Part shown: piece by piece, positions 1-10,915 of the stretch
How the letters are laid out: every line of letters starts with the position of its first letter
How positions within the stretch are numbered: the stretch's first letter is position 1
Assembly (NCBI RefSeq): GCF_019059575.1
Contig: NW_024881573.1
Coordinates: 821,001-885,000 of the forward strand
Length of the DNA stretch: 64,000 nucleotides
Direction of reading: 5' to 3'
DNA from: Amphibalanus amphitrite
Taxonomy: Eukaryota; Arthropoda; Thecostraca; Balanomorpha; Balanidae
The notes under the pieces: generated by a model
Database searches by the model: none
What the model saw: the letters and a program-made list of their open reading frames with translations, nothing else
Told to the model about the DNA's origin: nothing
Position numbers and translations under genes: made by a program

Positions 1-30
1 AGCTGAATTTTTATGACAGCAGCTGTATTT

Positions 31-854
31 TCACCCTCGCCCATATTGGTGTTTTGCCAGCGTCTATCGTAAAGGGGGGGGGGGAGGAGGGTCCATTGGA
101 CCCCTTTGCCGTTCAGCCCTTGATCGAGCTAACGCTTCGCGGAAAAAGAGCGTGTTGCCCGTGACGAGAGGAGGCCGATGATACCCAATTTTAAGGTCCT
201 AGGTCATTGGTTGACAGGTCAATATAACTCAAAAGTCGGGGAACCGGGACCCGTTAGAGCTTCGTAAAGTGAAGCTGTTCAAGGTTAAAGGGTTTTGCGG
301 GGTGCTGATCACAAATTTCAAGTTAGTTTTGATCACAGATGATGTTTTCGTGCATTTAGGCCAGGTCGGGTCAGGTCAGGTCACGTCACATGTTACGAGG
401 GAACCAAAACTACTTCTTAAATGTTCAAACGGTTTCTAAATGCGAAATCAACTCCAAAATCTACCCTAGAAACATGTAGAAATCGAAAGAGTGAACAAAG
501 GTCATCAAAAGTCAGTGACCTGACTGACCTTCACGTGACCTTGATACCTACTAGAATCCATGGGATCAACATCCTTTCGCATGTTTGATCGCTTAAAGCC
601 ACAAAAAGACAATAAAACGCGCTCTATTCGAAATACGCCAAAACGCGATTCCGGCCAAACATGGTTTCGGAAAACAGGTCACAGGTCAAAGGTCTTTTGA
701 GTCAGGGTCATATAAATTACAGGGTAGGCGTAATATTGATTAACTTGAGGGTACTGAAAGTTTCGTCGCAATCAGCCGCTTTTTGCGCGAGTTATTTGCG
801 AAAAACTGAGGGTAGGAGGTCTGTTCGACACCCTCCTACAAGTGCGAAGGTTAA
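31..854 (+). mobile_element. TTAA-type element, family A (left end decayed)
   Basis: This non-autonomous element has no credible ORF. It begins CCCTCGCCCATATTGG and ends at TTAA (851-854). A G-run hairpin near 70-105 has stem GGGTCC/GGACCC. The interior is rich in GGTCA and TGACC. The same order of blocks recurs at 5,764-6,655 (inverted), 7,529-8,474, 21,901-22,797 and 25,633-26,529 (inverted). The left TTAA has been lost (TTTC). PiggyBac elements duplicate TTAA and often begin CCC, so a piggyBac-like mobilising enzyme is inferred, not seen. Confidence 0.7.
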
Positions 855-1507
855 GGTCAGGCCGTTGACCAATGACGTCAAAAGTGAACCTCTGTAAGGT
901 CCCAAAATGTCGCGACGTCGCAGCACCCTTCGTGCCAGGGGACTTTTCAACGGGGAATGAAGCTTATATGATCTAGTAGGTACTATCTCACAGAGTCCTC
1001 ACAACTTGTATGTAGCTATCTCGTATTTTTCTTAAGAGTCACCTGAAGTCAGGTCGGTCACGCAACCTCACGATTATTAATCAATTGGGAAATATGAAAG
1101 CTGTTATTTTGGCATTTTGGCGCCGGGAGCCAGCTAAAGCTGTCTCAAGCGCATTAATTCGCGATTTTATACAATCTTTGCAAGCCCCAGCACTCAGCAG
1201 TCACTTTTAAAGTTAGGCGACCTCATTTATGACGTCACTAAGGTCACAGGAGTTTTCACCAAAAAGTCCCGATCAAATTGAGCTAGCGAGTCGGGAAGCC
1301 ACCAGTGGACTTGTGAGGACCTACCCAATCGAAGAAGCTATATGACCTCCTTGGGCCAGCTTCGTGGCCTGAGTGTCTCTGCCCTGACCATGACCTGATG
1401 TGAACACCTTAAATTGACCTCAACGAAAACAAAGCGTATACTATTCGACGCGCTTGAGCTGGAGCATGTAAAACTCGATGGTGCCATTATGTTGGCTCTG
1501 TAACCAC
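855..1507. repeat. GGTCA-rich repeat remnant
   Basis: No gene is visible. Several blocks here, for example the stretch around 1,200-1,380 with two TGACGTCA-like sites and a GCTAGCGAGTCGGGAAGCC segment, recur in antisense within 34,960-35,510. It is therefore a decayed piece of the same kind of TTAA element. Clear boundaries were not found. Confidence 0.45.
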
Positions 1508-2464
1508 TTAACCCTCGCCCGTAAACGGCGATCTGCCACCTTCGCCCATGCAGGGGGGGGGGGTTGGTGCGACCCCCCTCCCTTAGCGTTTGAAAACGGA
1601 GCGTCGTAGAGCTTAGCGGAAAAAACCAACGGATTGCTCTCAACGAGATCTCGCGATTGGTGGTATATTTTTTGGTCCTAGGTCAACATTTGACCTACTT
1701 TTGACCGGTCAAAGGTCAAATTTTCGGAAAAATAGACTTTTTCAACTTTCCGCGGCGATTGCGGAAAAACGGTGGGAGATATCGACTTGAAACCTTCACT
1801 ATCGTGTTCCTTGATCAATTCTCTATCGTTTGGTATGTATTTCGTTTCCCTAGCTCTAAAAATGGCGCGTTGGGAGCGCCGGAAGTCGGCAAAGTCACAG
1901 TCGGCGGCAGAAATTCGAAAAATCAAAATTTAAATTTTTGAAATCTGATTGTATTTTTGGATTTGGGAGGTCCATTTGCTCCCTATAGAAGCTAATATTG
2001 CTGCATATTCCCATTGAGGTGACAAGAATTAGCAAAATAATGGTTCGGACGCTTTTCAAAAATAGTACCGGACGCTGTTCCTCTTGTGACGTCATAGCTC
2101 CGTGACCTGACCTGACCCGGTCAAGTTCCTTATACCATATGATAGCCAATACTTGCCCCAACATACATGGGAAGTTTCATCACGATCCATCAACCGATGT
2201 CCGTACCACCGGCAGGAAACCTCGGGCGTTGGCACTCAGTTTGTGAAAATCCGGCCGGAGGCTGTTCCCTTTGTGACGTCATAACTCCATGACCTGACAT
2301 GACCCGGTCAAATTTTTTTCATCAAAAGATGCGCAAGGTTTGCCCCATAAGGTACCCAAAATTTGGCGGCGCTGCGCGCCGCCGTTTTTGCACTATTTCC
2401 GAAAAACCTCAGGGGGGGGGGGGGTTGCACCAACCCCCCCCCCCCCTACATGGGCGAGGGTTAA
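1508..2464. mobile_element. TTAA-type element, family E
   Basis: A 957-bp element bounded by TTAA at 1,508-1,511 and 2,461-2,464, with terminal inverted repeat TTAACCCTCGCCC. Subterminal G/C hairpins sit at about 1,553-1,578 and 2,411-2,447 (stem GGGTTG/CAACCC on the right). A second GC palindrome, GGCGGCGCTGCGCGCCGCC, lies at about 2,352-2,371. The interior contains several TGACCT clusters and TGACGTCA sites. The right half matches 41,200-41,743 and the left half matches 49,702-50,060, both inverted. These are the two sides of another copy split by the BEL element. Confidence 0.75.
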
Positions 2465-3250
2465 GTGGTGAAGTTGTTTACCAAAAACCGATCCCGCGAC
2501 TTGGAAGACTTATACTGACCTCAGAGTTTATCGGTTGACCTGAGACATTCAACTCGGGTACCAGTTGCTGCATTTCATACGACGCACGCGCTCAGTTTTA
2601 TCCGCAAGGCGCTAGCTCAATTAGGGGCAAAAAGACGGAGAGGGGTCGCAATCGCACCCCCCCCCCTCGGCCGGGGTATATGCAGAAAACCCAAAGGCCA
2701 AAATTCCGTTGAGGGTTAAGCACTGAAGTGATGTTATGATGCGAGAAGGTTAAGGTCAAAACAAGCATGCACACGAGCGGGTGTGAATAAAACTGTGTTC
2801 GAGGTATGCCTTTTTTATTATACATTCGATTTGCTTTAATTATTGGTAAGAACAGATACAACCAAGAAGAGCGCCCCTGAAGAAAAGGTGGCGCACCGGA
2901 CGGGTGCGATTTTAAGGTCTAAGGTCAGTCGGGGACCTCTAAGTTCGGATCAAGCGCTCCATGTTAGGGGTAAAAGACTGGGGGCAAAAAAGCATCCCGA
3001 TTTTGGCAGCATCGTCATGCTTTGTCATGGCACTCATCCACTCCCTCAGCCGAAATATTATTTCCCTTTTGTATGAGTTCTGGCATAATCCCGCACATTA
3101 TGCTGCATGTTGTTTGCCATGAAAAAAAAACAATGCATGTTCAGCTACGTTCTACGCAGTACGCACTAACCTAACCACCATCCCATCATCCACCACTAGC
3201 CACCATCCCGTTCTGTGCCCCCTTCCACCCCACACGAATCAGCCGAGATA
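2465..3250. other. Repeat remnants, no gene
   Basis: The segment at about 2,600-2,719 resembles the end of a family A element in antisense: AGCTCAATTAGGGGC, then a C-run hairpin, then GAGGGTTAA ending at 2,719. The rest (2,720-3,250) has no recognised content apart from a CCACCATCCC-rich stretch near 3,175-3,235. Confidence 0.4.
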
Positions 3251-3694
3251 CTACTGTTAACGCCAGACCCCTTGAGACCTTAATTTTTCGCGATTATTTT
3301 TAAATGCGTGGAAGAATTTCAACCAAGCTCAGGCCATGGCCGTTTCAAGACCTGCCGAAACTTTTACAATTAAGATATTTTATCGCCATTTCAATATTTC
3401 AGGCACTTCTCATTGACTCGTAATGTTAAATTTCGAGCAAGATTTTCACCCGGTGTGTAGAGGCTATCACCAGTCAGCCTGTGATACGTTATGACGTCAC
3501 AGCTAAGCCCCGCCTCTGTGGTCTTGGCCTGCGGCGGTTTCGGGCCAGCGCGCGGTCACTCTCGCTGTGGCGGGGAGCAGGGACGGTCGAGCGGTGCCGA
3601 AAGCCGGCGGAGTTGTGCGTAACGTCTTGGCTGACAATGCCCAAAGAGCGACATGATGACTGAGGAGCCATAAATGCTCAATGGGCATTGTTTG

Positions 3695-3910
3695 TACAGT
3701 CTGTCTTAAAAGTACCGCGCAAAGTGACGGTGGATCCATCAAGCCTGACTGAGGAAGGGGCTGCTATAATTTGAAAGTCACCGAACCAATTGACCTAGGG
3801 AATGGACGAGGATGTGAATTGCTTCAGTGACTCAAATTTAGTAGGCCCTTCCTCGGTCAGGCATGATGGATCCACCGTCACTTTGCGCGGTACTTTTAAG
3901 ACAGACTGTA
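3695..3910. mobile_element. TA-flanked palindromic MITE, Tc1/mariner-like (copy 1)
   Basis: The 216-bp sequence reads TACAGTCTGTCTTAAAAG at one end and its complement at the other, with about 75-bp arms meeting at a unique loop. Flanking TA on both sides fits the Tc1/mariner target duplication. A near-identical copy with the loop in the opposite orientation is at 20,642-20,856. The short ORFs across it are by-products of the inverted arms. Confidence 0.75.
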
Positions 3911-4440
3911 CAATGCTGATAGGTTCGCTGATATTCGTTTTATTTTTCACAAGCTGCAAATGACGGGCAGATGGCATATACCTGACATAAGGTTAGGAAA
4001 TATTCACCTGTATTTAAAACCTATGGCGTTGCAGCTAATGCGATAATGGGATGTCGGATGTCATGAAGTAGCTCCTGATTTATACATCGCTATGTACCTA
4101 TATCGTTATACATCGCTATGTACCTATATCGACCAGCGCAATAATTAGCAAATTGCCTTCGCTTCACATCATAAGACTCGCTCGTATTTCACCAAACAGA
4201 TATCCTACATCGAAAATCGTATTTGTTAGGAATCGTTAACGTTTTCCGAAGCATGTGTGAGTAGTAGATTGAGGATGGATGGTCCTCTTGGTCCCACATA
4301 CCTACAAGAGTCAACAAGAGCCTAACATTTACTTGACGGTATGCTGCAATTGATTCATAGCACGTGAAACGTCAGCAAAATTCATAGTCCTTTACAGATG
4401 GCAGGGGTGTCGTTTGTACAGAGGTCGCTGATGGGCACGG
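3911..4440. other. Interior of the foldback element, no gene
   Basis: No coding content was recognised. A short direct repeat (TATACATCGCTATGTACC and neighbours) occurs twice at about 4,080-4,130. Confidence 0.3.
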
Positions 4441-4700
4441 GTCAGTGCCGCAGTCGTGGGCGGAGCCTAATGTCATATGACGTATGAAAGCCTCTATCCA
4501 GGATGGAAAAACAGTTAACATTACGAGTCAATGACAAGTGCCACAAATATCTAAGTGACAACAAAATGTATTTGAAGAAAAAGTTTCGGCAGGTCTTGAA
4601 ACAGCTATTTCCTAAATATGGTTGAAATTATTCCACGCATTTTAAAATAATCGCGAAAAATTAGGGTCTCAAGGCTTCTGGCGTTAACAGTAGTCACTAG

Positions 4701-5162
4701 TCAGTCGGGCTAGCGCTATCCTATCCTCCCTGACTGCACAGCGCTAAAACCCAGAGCCGAGACTTCCCGAGCGCGACCTCTGACCCCACGCGGTCCGAAG
4801 GGTCGGCCGATGCCTAAGGGCGCGCCGCGCGCCGGCCTCTGCCGAGTCTCCCTTTCATACACCGTTTACTACGCGCTCGATTCATTCATGATTCTGTGTT
4901 TCCGCGTTCCTCTCGTTAGATGGCTCTACTGATGTCAGGCGATCCCAGGCAAAATTTTTCGCCGCTCCCCTGCCCAAGGGCAGATCCAGTCACTTGTTTT
5001 GGGGTGCATCCATTTTCACCTGCGACTGGGGGGGGGGGGGCGGGTTAAGGCCTATGTCACTTTCACAGTCAACCAACTGTGCCACTTATAGTTTAACGTT
5101 TGTCGTGTGTGATATGGTATTTCGTGTGTATTTCACCTTATAGGTATGCCTATTGTTTACAT
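4701..5162. other. Unassigned, no gene seen
   Basis: GC-rich sequence at about 4,735-4,850 is followed by an isolated G-run (about 5,030-5,041). No repeat partner or ORF could be supported. Confidence 0.3.
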
Positions 5163-5422
5163 TAGTGATATCAATAACGGAAAATCAGGATACCGATACC
5201 AAACCAAATGCCAACCAAAACCATGAAAAATACCGAAACCAAACCAACTTGGGAACATGAGGGAAATACCAACTTTTTACCGAATTCGTATCCTCTTATA
5301 CATTAGCCGGATTCGTAATACCAACAAAATACCAACAACATTAGGATCAAAATACCAAATACCAAGTTGGTATCAGTTTGGTATCGGTATACCAAAAAGT
5401 TGGTATTCGATTGACATCTCTA
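5163..5422. mobile_element. hAT-like MITE
   Basis: A 260-bp element with ends TAGTGATATCAAT and ATTGACATCTCTA. It is flanked by an imperfect 8-bp duplication, gtttacat (5,155-5,162) and gtctacat (5,423-5,430). The interior is low-complexity, built from ACCAAA and GGTAT words. The ends and interior style match the larger element at 33,218-36,994, so it is probably a deletion derivative of that family. Confidence 0.75.
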
Positions 5423-5639
5423 GTCTACATACATTTAAAATTTTAAGAAGACTGCAAAAGTGCAGAGTTAAACTTACTATGATTGCTCCTTGAACCAGAA
5501 ATCGAATAGGTAGGTGATGCTCGCTGCCTCTTTTTAGGAGACATGGTCAGCTTACTCTTGGCGCGTCCTCTTGATCTAAATACGGCTTTTATTGACCTTA
5601 ATCTACTTGTAATACATCCTTGGCCTTGTAGCGCGCTAC

Positions 5640-5763
5640 CCTGCTGGCCCATGCCGGTCTTTGAGGGTCCCACACTGACCTCTGAGGCCCCGTGCTGGCC
5701 TGTAAAGGCCCATATTAGCCTCTGAGGGCCCCGCACTGGATTCTGAAGACCCGATGCCGGCCT
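5640..5763. repeat. Degenerate ~21-bp minisatellite (part 1)
   Basis: Diverged units built on GGCCTCTGAGGGCCC with a spacing of about 20-22 bp. The array stops at the TTAA where the next element begins. The same array type reappears at 9,402-9,601 and 10,529-10,915. Confidence 0.7.
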
Positions 5764-6655
5764 TTAACCCTCGCATGTGTAGGGGGGGGGTCGGATGGAC
5801 CCCCCCCATGGTTTTTCGCGAATAACTCGCGTAAAAAGCGGCCGATCGCGACGAAACTTTCAGTACCCTCGCATTGATCAATTTTACACCTACCCTGAAA
5901 ATTTCATGACCCTGACCCAAATGACCTTTGACCTGTGACCTCTTTTCCGAGACCATGTTTGGCCGGAATCGCGATTTCGCGTATGTCGGCTCGCACTAGC
6001 CGCGTGTTTGCAAGCTTTTCGTGGTTTCAAACGTTCAAACATGTGATTTGATGTTACTCCCGTGTGTGTCAAGGTCACCTGAAGGTCAGGTCAGGTCATT
6101 GACCTTTGGTGACCTCGGGTGACCTCGGTTCACTTTTTCGAGTTTTACATGTTTCTAGGCTAGTTTTTGGAGCTGAATTCGAATTTAGCAACCATTTGAA
6201 CATTTACGAAGTAGTTTTGGTGACTTCGTAACATGCTACGAAGCTGTCAGAGGCGGTTGACACGTACTACGAATACCCGTCACGACGCCTACTGGTTGAC
6301 CTGACCTGACCTGACCCGACCTGGTCTAAATGCTTCAAGACATCATCTGTGATCAAAACTAACACGATATTCGTGATCAGCACCCCGAAAAACCCCTTAG
6401 CAGCCACACTTTACGACTTTCTAACAGGTCCCGATTTTCCCGACTTTGGGTCATTGACCTGACCTGGAAGGTCAACCAATGACCTAGGACCTTAAAATTG
6501 GGTATCATCGGCTTGCTCTCGTCACGGGCAACACGCTCGTTTTTTCCGCGAAGCTCTAGCTCGATCAGGGGCCAAACGGCAAGGGGGGGGGTCCAACCGA
6601 CCCCCCCCCCCTACACATTAGAAGCTGGAAAACGCCGCACACATGCGAGGGTTAA
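5764..6655 (-). mobile_element. TTAA-type element, family A, complete
   Basis: This 892-bp element has intact TTAA at both ends (5,764-5,767 and 6,652-6,655) and a 17-bp terminal inverted repeat, TTAACCCTCGCATGTGT. Subterminal hairpins are at about 5,782-5,808 (GGGTC/GACCC) and 6,582-6,612 (GGGTC/GACCC with a different loop). It is inverted relative to the copy at 31-854. No ORF is credible. The right TTAA is also the left TTAA of the next element. Confidence 0.85.
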
Positions 6656-7532
6656 CCCTATTAGTGGCAGGGGGTTGTTTTTATCCACCCCTCAGGTTTT
6701 TCGGGAATATCTCCGAAACCGCTGAAGCTACGATGCTGAAATTTTCTGACTTTTCCTAAAACTAAATTGGACTTATTCCCTGAAAATTTCAAGTTCATAA
6801 CTTTACCAGGGGCGGCTCCAGAGCACTGGGAATTGGGGGTCCTATTCGTGAAGCGAGTCATTTGGCCGAAGATCACGATGCTGCACCAGTTTTACGAACA
6901 GTGAATGAAAGGTATACATGTGATAACATATACAGTTATTGTGCATCCTCTTTTGACACGTTTTTGCTATAATAGGCGGATCCAGGCGTCCAAAAAGGGG
7001 GGTTATGTTTTACCTCCCAACATAGGTGCCCTGACACCGCCTATGCATGACCAATACAATTGTAGTCGTTCTCTCATAAGAAAATTGTAACATAACAAGA
7101 CCATTACCACCCTTTTTAGAAACAGGACCAACAAAAACCTTATTTACTATACTTTTTGTGTACCCCCGGCCCAATCTCAATGATCTGTATCCGCCTATGA
7201 TTTTTGAAAATGCATATTTTTAGGATCCATGTGAATTCCTGGTTCATTCTCTATCGATCGGCAAAAGTTGCGTTAGGATTGGTTCAGAAACCTGGCCGTG
7301 ATAAACAGTCTAAAATGTATCTGCAATTTGCCCGTTTTTACCCCCCTCTACCCCCCCTGTTGACATATTTTAATTTTTATTTTTTAGAAATGTAGATCAC
7401 GTTGAGCGAAATCGAATGCCGTTTGAATTTTGAAAATCGGCCCGTTAGATCTCGAGATATCAAGGGGGGGTCGTAAACAGCCCCCCTGCCACTAATAGGG
7501 GTATACCAGGAGCCTGCCACTAATAGGGTTAA
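6652..7532. mobile_element. TTAA-type element, family F
   Basis: An 881-bp element with terminal repeat TTAACCCTATTAGTGGCAGG at the left and its complement at the right, ending in TTAA 7,529-7,532. The right end contains two consecutive copies of the GCCACTAATAGGG motif. The middle (about 6,805-7,200) holds hAT-like fragments with GGGGCGGCTCCAG and TCCGCCTATG ends. A partial inverted copy of its right end forms 62,864-63,131. Confidence 0.8.
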
Positions 7533-8474
7533 CCATCCCCTGTATTGGTGTTTTTCCAGCCGCGAACGTAGGTACTCGTATAGGGGGGGGGGGGGGGCGT
7601 TGGACCTCCCTTGCCGTTTCGCCCCTGATCGAGCTAGAGCTTCGCGGAAAAAAAAACAAGCGTGCTGCCCGTGACGAGAGGAAGCCGATGATACCCAATT
7701 TTAACCCTCGCCGGCACAGGCCATTGCGTCCTTCGGCGGCACGACCCCCCCCCTCGCGTTTGGCCCCTGATCAAGCTGGAAAAAACGAGCGTGTTGCCCG
7801 TTACGAGAGGAAGCCGATGATACCCAATTTTAAGGTCCTAGGTCATCGGGTGACCTTCCAGGTCAGGTCAATGACCCGAAAACCGGGAAAATCGGGACCT
7901 ATTAGAAAGTCGTAAAGTGTGGCTGCTATGTGGTTTTCCGGGGTGCTGATCACGAATATCGTGTTAGTTTTGATCAGAGATGATGTTTTAAGCATTTAGA
8001 CCAGGTCGGGTCAGGTCAGGTCAGGTCAACCGGTAGGGGTTGTGACGGGTATTCGTGTTACGTGTCAACCGCCTCTGACAGCTTCGTAACATGTTACGAA
8101 GGCACCAAAACTACTTCGTAAATGTTCAAATGGTTGCTAAATTCGAATTCAGCTAAAAAACTAGCCTAGAACATGAAAAACTCGAAAAAGTGAACCGAGG
8201 TCACCCGAGGTCACCAAAGGTCAATGACGTGACCTGACCTTCAGGTGACCTTGACAGTTGACACCCACCCTTATGTATGGGAGCAACATCAAATCACATG
8301 TTTGAACGTTTGAAATCACGAAAAGCTTGCAAACGCGCGGCTAATGCGAGCCGACATACGCCGAATCGCGATTTCGGCCAAACATGGTCACGGAAAAGAG
8401 GTCACAGGTCGCGAGTTATTCGCAAAAAATCGAGGGGGGTCCGTTCGACTCCCCCCTATACGGGCGAGGGTTAC
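7529..8474 (+). mobile_element. TTAA-type element, family A, with a duplicated left end
   Basis: It starts at the TTAA shared with family F. The left end carries the TGTATTGGTG block, then at 7,701-7,704 a second left end (TTAACCCTCGCCGG) begins. That point corresponds to a natural TTAA inside the family A sequence (ATACCCAATTTTAAGG). The right end (hairpin about 8,435-8,458, then GGGCGAGGGTTA) matches the first left end better than the second. This suggests insertion of one copy into another followed by loss, or recombination between them. Confidence 0.6.
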
Positions 8475-9401
8475 CCCCGAGTTGCTGGGGGGCGTTAAAC
8501 GCCCCCACTTTTTTCGCTGGGCCATAGCAAAAAAAAAAAAAACGGCGCGCCGCAGGCACGCCAAATTTTGGGTGCCTCTAGGGAATTGTTTGACGTTTAT
8601 TGTGACAAAATTTCAAAAAAAAATCGGCCGGAAAATTTTTGAGATATCGAGGTTTCAGTGATGTCATGATTTCTTGGTTTTCGACCAAACACGTTATATG
8701 TTCAAAAAATCATATAAAATCACAGAATAGACATACAGACATGCCGTAAACGCCATTAGACTGCCAATACCATGAACAATCAAATGGCTATCTTCGATTA
8801 TTGATTATCGTTCCGCATTTTCCAAAATCTTGAACTGAATCTTGGCAATTTCTCATGACTACTTCACGACCATGATACATGCATTTCTTAATTTGAACTT
8901 TTTGACCCAAACACGTACACATATGATAAAATGAATGTCACCATCGTGTTCTACGCCCCAAATTACCCATAAAACATGTGTCACAGGCTGCGAATATCAG
9001 TTTTGATTTTCGGGGATATGTGTCTAGCCGGTTGACCTGACCTTGACCCTGACCTATGCTTGACTGACCCCTACATGGAGCTGACACTCTTGTAGGCCTT
9101 ATATGATGGATTGTGCACCGTTTTGACAGAGTTTATGACGGGAGGCGCCCATTGTGAAGTCCTGAAGTCCATGCTACTGAAAGTCCGATTTCAGGTGTTT
9201 GACGTGACCTTGACCCGACCTGTGACCTCAAAATTCAACTTTAAAGTACTCATCTGAAGCGTCTTGTCGCGTTCTTTCGTTTGCCGCCTCGTTCGTTTCG
9301 CTGCGCCTATTGGTTCTCGAGTTATCGGCTGAGGGCGTTTAACGCCCCCCCCCCCCCAGCAAACGGTGGGTGGCGAAATACCCCAGCAACTGCCGGGTTA
9401 A
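8471..9401 (+). mobile_element. TTAA-type element, family B (copy 1)
   Basis: It begins TTACCCCCGAGTTGCTGG (TTAA mutated to TTAC) and ends CAGCAACTGCCGGGTTAA at 9,401. The left hairpin is GGGCGTT/AACGCCC, followed by a GC palindrome at about 8,542-8,560. It is nearly identical to 9,602-10,528 along its length. There is no ORF. The left junction is shared with the family A element. Confidence 0.8.
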
Positions 9402-9601
9402 GGACCTGCATCGGCTCTGAGGGCTCAACTTGGCCTTTTCTGGACTCTGGGGTCCAACACCAGCCCAAGCCTGTCTTTTAGGGTGCCACACTGACCCCTG
9501 AGGGTCCCATCCTTGCCTCAAGGACCCGCATTAGCCTTTGAGAGCCTAAGTCGGCCTCTGATGGCCTCAAACTGCCATTTTCAGGCTGGTCTCTGAGGGC
9601 C
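9402..9601. repeat. Degenerate ~21-bp minisatellite (part 2)
   Basis: Units around GGCCTCTGAGGGTC and similar. Removing the TTAA element at 9,602-10,528 joins this array directly to part 3. Confidence 0.7.
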
Positions 9602-10528
9602 TTAACCCGCGAGTTGCTGGGGGGGGGGGCGTTAAACGCCCCCACTTTTTTCGTCGCGCCATAGCATAAAAACGGCGCGCCGCAGGCGCGCCAAATTTTG
9701 GGTACCTGTAGGGAATTGATTGAAGTGTATTGTGACAAAGTTTAAAAAAAAATCGGTCGGAAAATTTTTGAGATATCGAGGTTTTAGTGACGTCATGTTT
9801 TCTGAGTTTTCGACCAAAAACGGCATATGTTCAAAAAATCATATAAAATCACAGAACAGACATAGAGACATGCCGTAAACGCCATTAGACTGCCAATACC
9901 ATGAAGAATGAAATGGCTATCTTCGATTATTGATTATCGTTCCGCATTTTCCAAAATCTTGAACTGAATCTTGGCAATTTCTCATAACTACTTCACGACC
10001 ATGATACATGAATTTCTTAAATTGAACTTTTTAAGCCAAACACGTACACATATGATAAAATGAATGTCACCATCGTGTTCTACGCCCCAAATTACCCATA
10101 AAACATGTGTCACAGGTTGCGAATATCAGTTTTTATTTTCGGGGATAATGTGCCTGCCCGGTTGACCTGACCTTGACCCTGACCTATGCTTGACTGACCC
10201 CTGCATGGAGCTGACACTCTTGTAGGCCTTATATGATGGATTGTGCACCGTTTTGACAGAGTTTATGACGAGAGGCGCCCATTGCGAAGTCCTGAAGTCC
10301 ATGCTACTGAAAGCCCGATTTCAGGTGTTTGACCTGACCTTGACCTGACCTGTGACCTCAAAATTCAACTTTAAAGTACTCATCTGAAGCGTCTTGTCGC
10401 GTTCTTTCGTTTGCCGCCTCGTGCGTTTCGCTGCGCCTATTGGTTCTCGAGTTATCGGCTGGGGGCGTTTAACGCCCCCCCCCCAGCAAACGGTGGGTGG
10501 CGAAATACCCCAGCAACTGCCGGGTTAA
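9602..10528 (+). mobile_element. TTAA-type element, family B (copy 2), complete
   Basis: A 927-bp element with TTAA at 9,602-9,605 and 10,525-10,528. The left terminus is TTAACCCGCGAGTTGCTGG and the right is CAGCAACTGCCGGGTTAA. It has the G/C hairpin (stem GGGCGTT/AACGCCC) at both ends and a GC palindrome at about 9,673-9,690. It interrupts the ~21-bp minisatellite, so the surroundings define the insertion site independently of the element. Confidence 0.85.
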
Positions 10529-10915
10529 ACTGGCCTCTGAGGGCACAAACCGACCTCTAAAGGTCCCACACCGGTTGCTGATGGCCCATTTTCTGCCTCT
10601 GAGATCCAAGACTGACCCTTTTGTGCCTCTGAGGGCCCCGTACTGGCTTCTGAAGGATTGATGCCGGTCTCTGAGGACCAATGTCAGTCTTATAAGGGCC
10701 TCACACTGATATCTGAGGCCCACATTTGCCTCTGATGGCTCCAAATTGAGGCCCTATTTAGTCCCCAATCAGCCTATAAGGTCTCTGATGGCCCTATTTT
10801 GTTGTCTGGCTTGGGACCCATGGCTTACACCTTTAGGCGTCACGCACTGGCCTCTGAGAGCCCACATCGGCCTCTGGGGTTCCATACGGGCCTTTGAGGC
10901 CGCTATGGCCATGGG
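10529..10915. repeat. Degenerate ~21-bp minisatellite (part 3)
   Basis: This continues the array of parts 1 and 2 with units such as GGCCTCTGAGGGCAC and GGTCTCTGAGGACC. The ORFs on both strands are by-products of the repeat. Confidence 0.7.

Larger units (their letters stand above)
3251..4700. mobile_element. Long terminal-inverted-repeat (foldback) element
   Basis: Sequence from about 3,251 to 3,530 is repeated in inverted orientation at about 4,440-4,700. Both outer ends carry ACTGTTAACGCCAGA and the arms then run through matching AATTTTTCGCGATTATTTT and TTTCAAGACCTGCCGAAAC blocks. Each arm is about 260 bp and diverged. The interior has no recognised transposase and contains the MITE at 3,695-3,910. 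I could not identify a target duplication, so the superfamily is unknown. Confidence 0.65.

Noticed and set aside
1500..2464. Helitron interpretation of the terminal hairpins
   Set aside because: Elements have inverted ends and TTAA on both sides, with hairpins at both ends. Helitrons lack TIRs and target duplications and have one 3' hairpin before CTRR.
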